Source: Sinorhizobium sp. A49 (GTDB lineage: Bacteria > Pseudomonadota > Alphaproteobacteria > Rhizobiales > Rhizobiaceae). Taken from it: a stretch of DNA of 64,000 nt. Below, piece after piece: positions 63,772-64,000 of this stretch. Made by a program: the position numbers and the translations under genes. A model generated the notes under the pieces. That model did not search any database, was not told the DNA's origin, and saw only the letters and a list, made by a program, of their open reading frames with translations. The first letter of the stretch is position 1, and the number at the start of each line of letters is the position of its first letter. The stretch covers positions 62,001 to 126,000 of the forward strand of contig NZ_MUNW01000043.1 of the NCBI RefSeq assembly GCF_002002725.1. Reading direction: 5' to 3'.

Positions 63772-64000
63772 TCACTTCTTCTTCGGCAGGCCGGGAAGGC
63801 CGGGGAAACCGCCAAGGCCCGGAAGCTTGGCGCCGCCGAGACCGGGCAGGCCACCGCCGCCAAGGCCCGGCATGCCGCCTGGCTTGAGGCCGGCGGCTTC
63901 CGCCTGCTTCTGCAGCGCTTCGAGCTGCTTGGGATCGAGGCTCGACAGATCGGACATGCCGCCGCCGCCAAGGCCGCCGAGGCCCATCTTGCTGGCAAGA
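63772..64000 (-). CDS. ffh: signal recognition particle protein Ffh, C-terminal end
   Basis: Only the last 75 or so codons are inside; the gene runs off the right edge. SDLSSLDPKQLEALQKQAEAAGLKPGG and the Gly/Leu/Pro-rich tail ending LPGLPKKK match the end of rhizobial Ffh after the methionine-rich M domain. Ffh binds 4.5S RNA and signal sequences for co-translational export. It precedes chorismate mutase by 14 bp. Confidence 0.9.
   Translation of the reverse strand, partial: LASKMGLGGLGGGGMSDLSSLDPKQLEALQKQAEAAGLKPGGMPGLGGGGLPGLGGAKLPGLGGFPGLPGLPKKK

Overview
The window is a stretch of chromosome from an alphaproteobacterium of the order Hyphomicrobiales, most likely family Rhizobiaceae (Ensifer/Sinorhizobium/Rhizobium type). 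The evidence is the high GC content, gene orders typical of that group (rplU-rpmA...obgE-proB-proA-nadD-rsfS-rlmH, ffh-rpsP-rimM-trmD, imuA-imuB-dnaE2), three copies of an intergenic mosaic repeat of the RIME type, a SAM-II riboswitch before metA, and sites resembling Irr, CtrA and alphaproteobacterial LexA boxes. No phage, transposase, plasmid or CRISPR genes were seen. Almost everything is core or semi-core genome.

Layout. 1-3.8 kb is a sparse region with a gene tail, a 24-bp tandem repeat, a small ORF, a DUF937-type protein and two uncharacterised genes. 3.9-17.8 kb holds tRNA-Ser, rplU-rpmA, two overlapping GNAT acetyltransferases, and a long co-directional run: obgE, proB, proA, nadD, rsfS, rlmH, an EnvC-like murein hydrolase activator, ctpA, a divergent polysaccharide deacetylase and rppH. 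A broken partial copy of rppH follows. 18.6-25.6 kb on the minus strand carries bacterioferritin with its ferredoxin (probable Irr box upstream) and the SOS mutagenesis cassette imuA-imuB-dnaE2 with a perfect GTTC-N7-GTTC LexA box.

25.7-34.7 kb is a mosaic of metabolic genes (minimal zincin, CitE-like lyase, glyoxalase-type protein, leuD, RidA, MoxR ATPase, NUDIX, metA under a SAM-II riboswitch, VWA/CoxE-like protein, aldose epimerase). 34.8-39.6 kb is a complete surface-signalling iron uptake unit: FecI-type sigma factor, FecR-type anti-sigma and a large TonB-dependent transducer with an STN domain. 39.7-45.0 kb holds tRNA-Gly, YbaK-type editing protein, a thioredoxin-TPR chaperone, a LON-domain protein, a Trm112-like protein, a UbiH-type monooxygenase and an acyl-CoA thioesterase.

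45.1-51.8 kb has glnK-amtB behind a sigma-54-like promoter and an NtrC-type site, ftsK behind a CtrA-type site, a LolA-like carrier and exonuclease III. 51.9-64 kb includes a cyclic-nucleotide-binding protein, an OmpR-type response regulator, an L,D-transpeptidase, an uncharacterised gene with a CelD/FemAB-type acetyltransferase, a SixA-type phosphatase, leuC, an amino-acid ABC pair without an ATPase gene, rplS, and the ffh-chorismate mutase-rpsP-rimM-trmD cluster. A TSUP permease on the opposite strand separates rplS from trmD.

I did not find an obviously new multi-gene system. The best leads are regulatory or structural: the metA leader (aptamer, competing strand and terminator), the 155-bp out-of-frame imuA/imuB overlap, the decayed rppH duplication, the nested hairpins at 50.76-50.86 kb, the long palindrome downstream of rplS, and the inverted repeat before the FecI-type gene.
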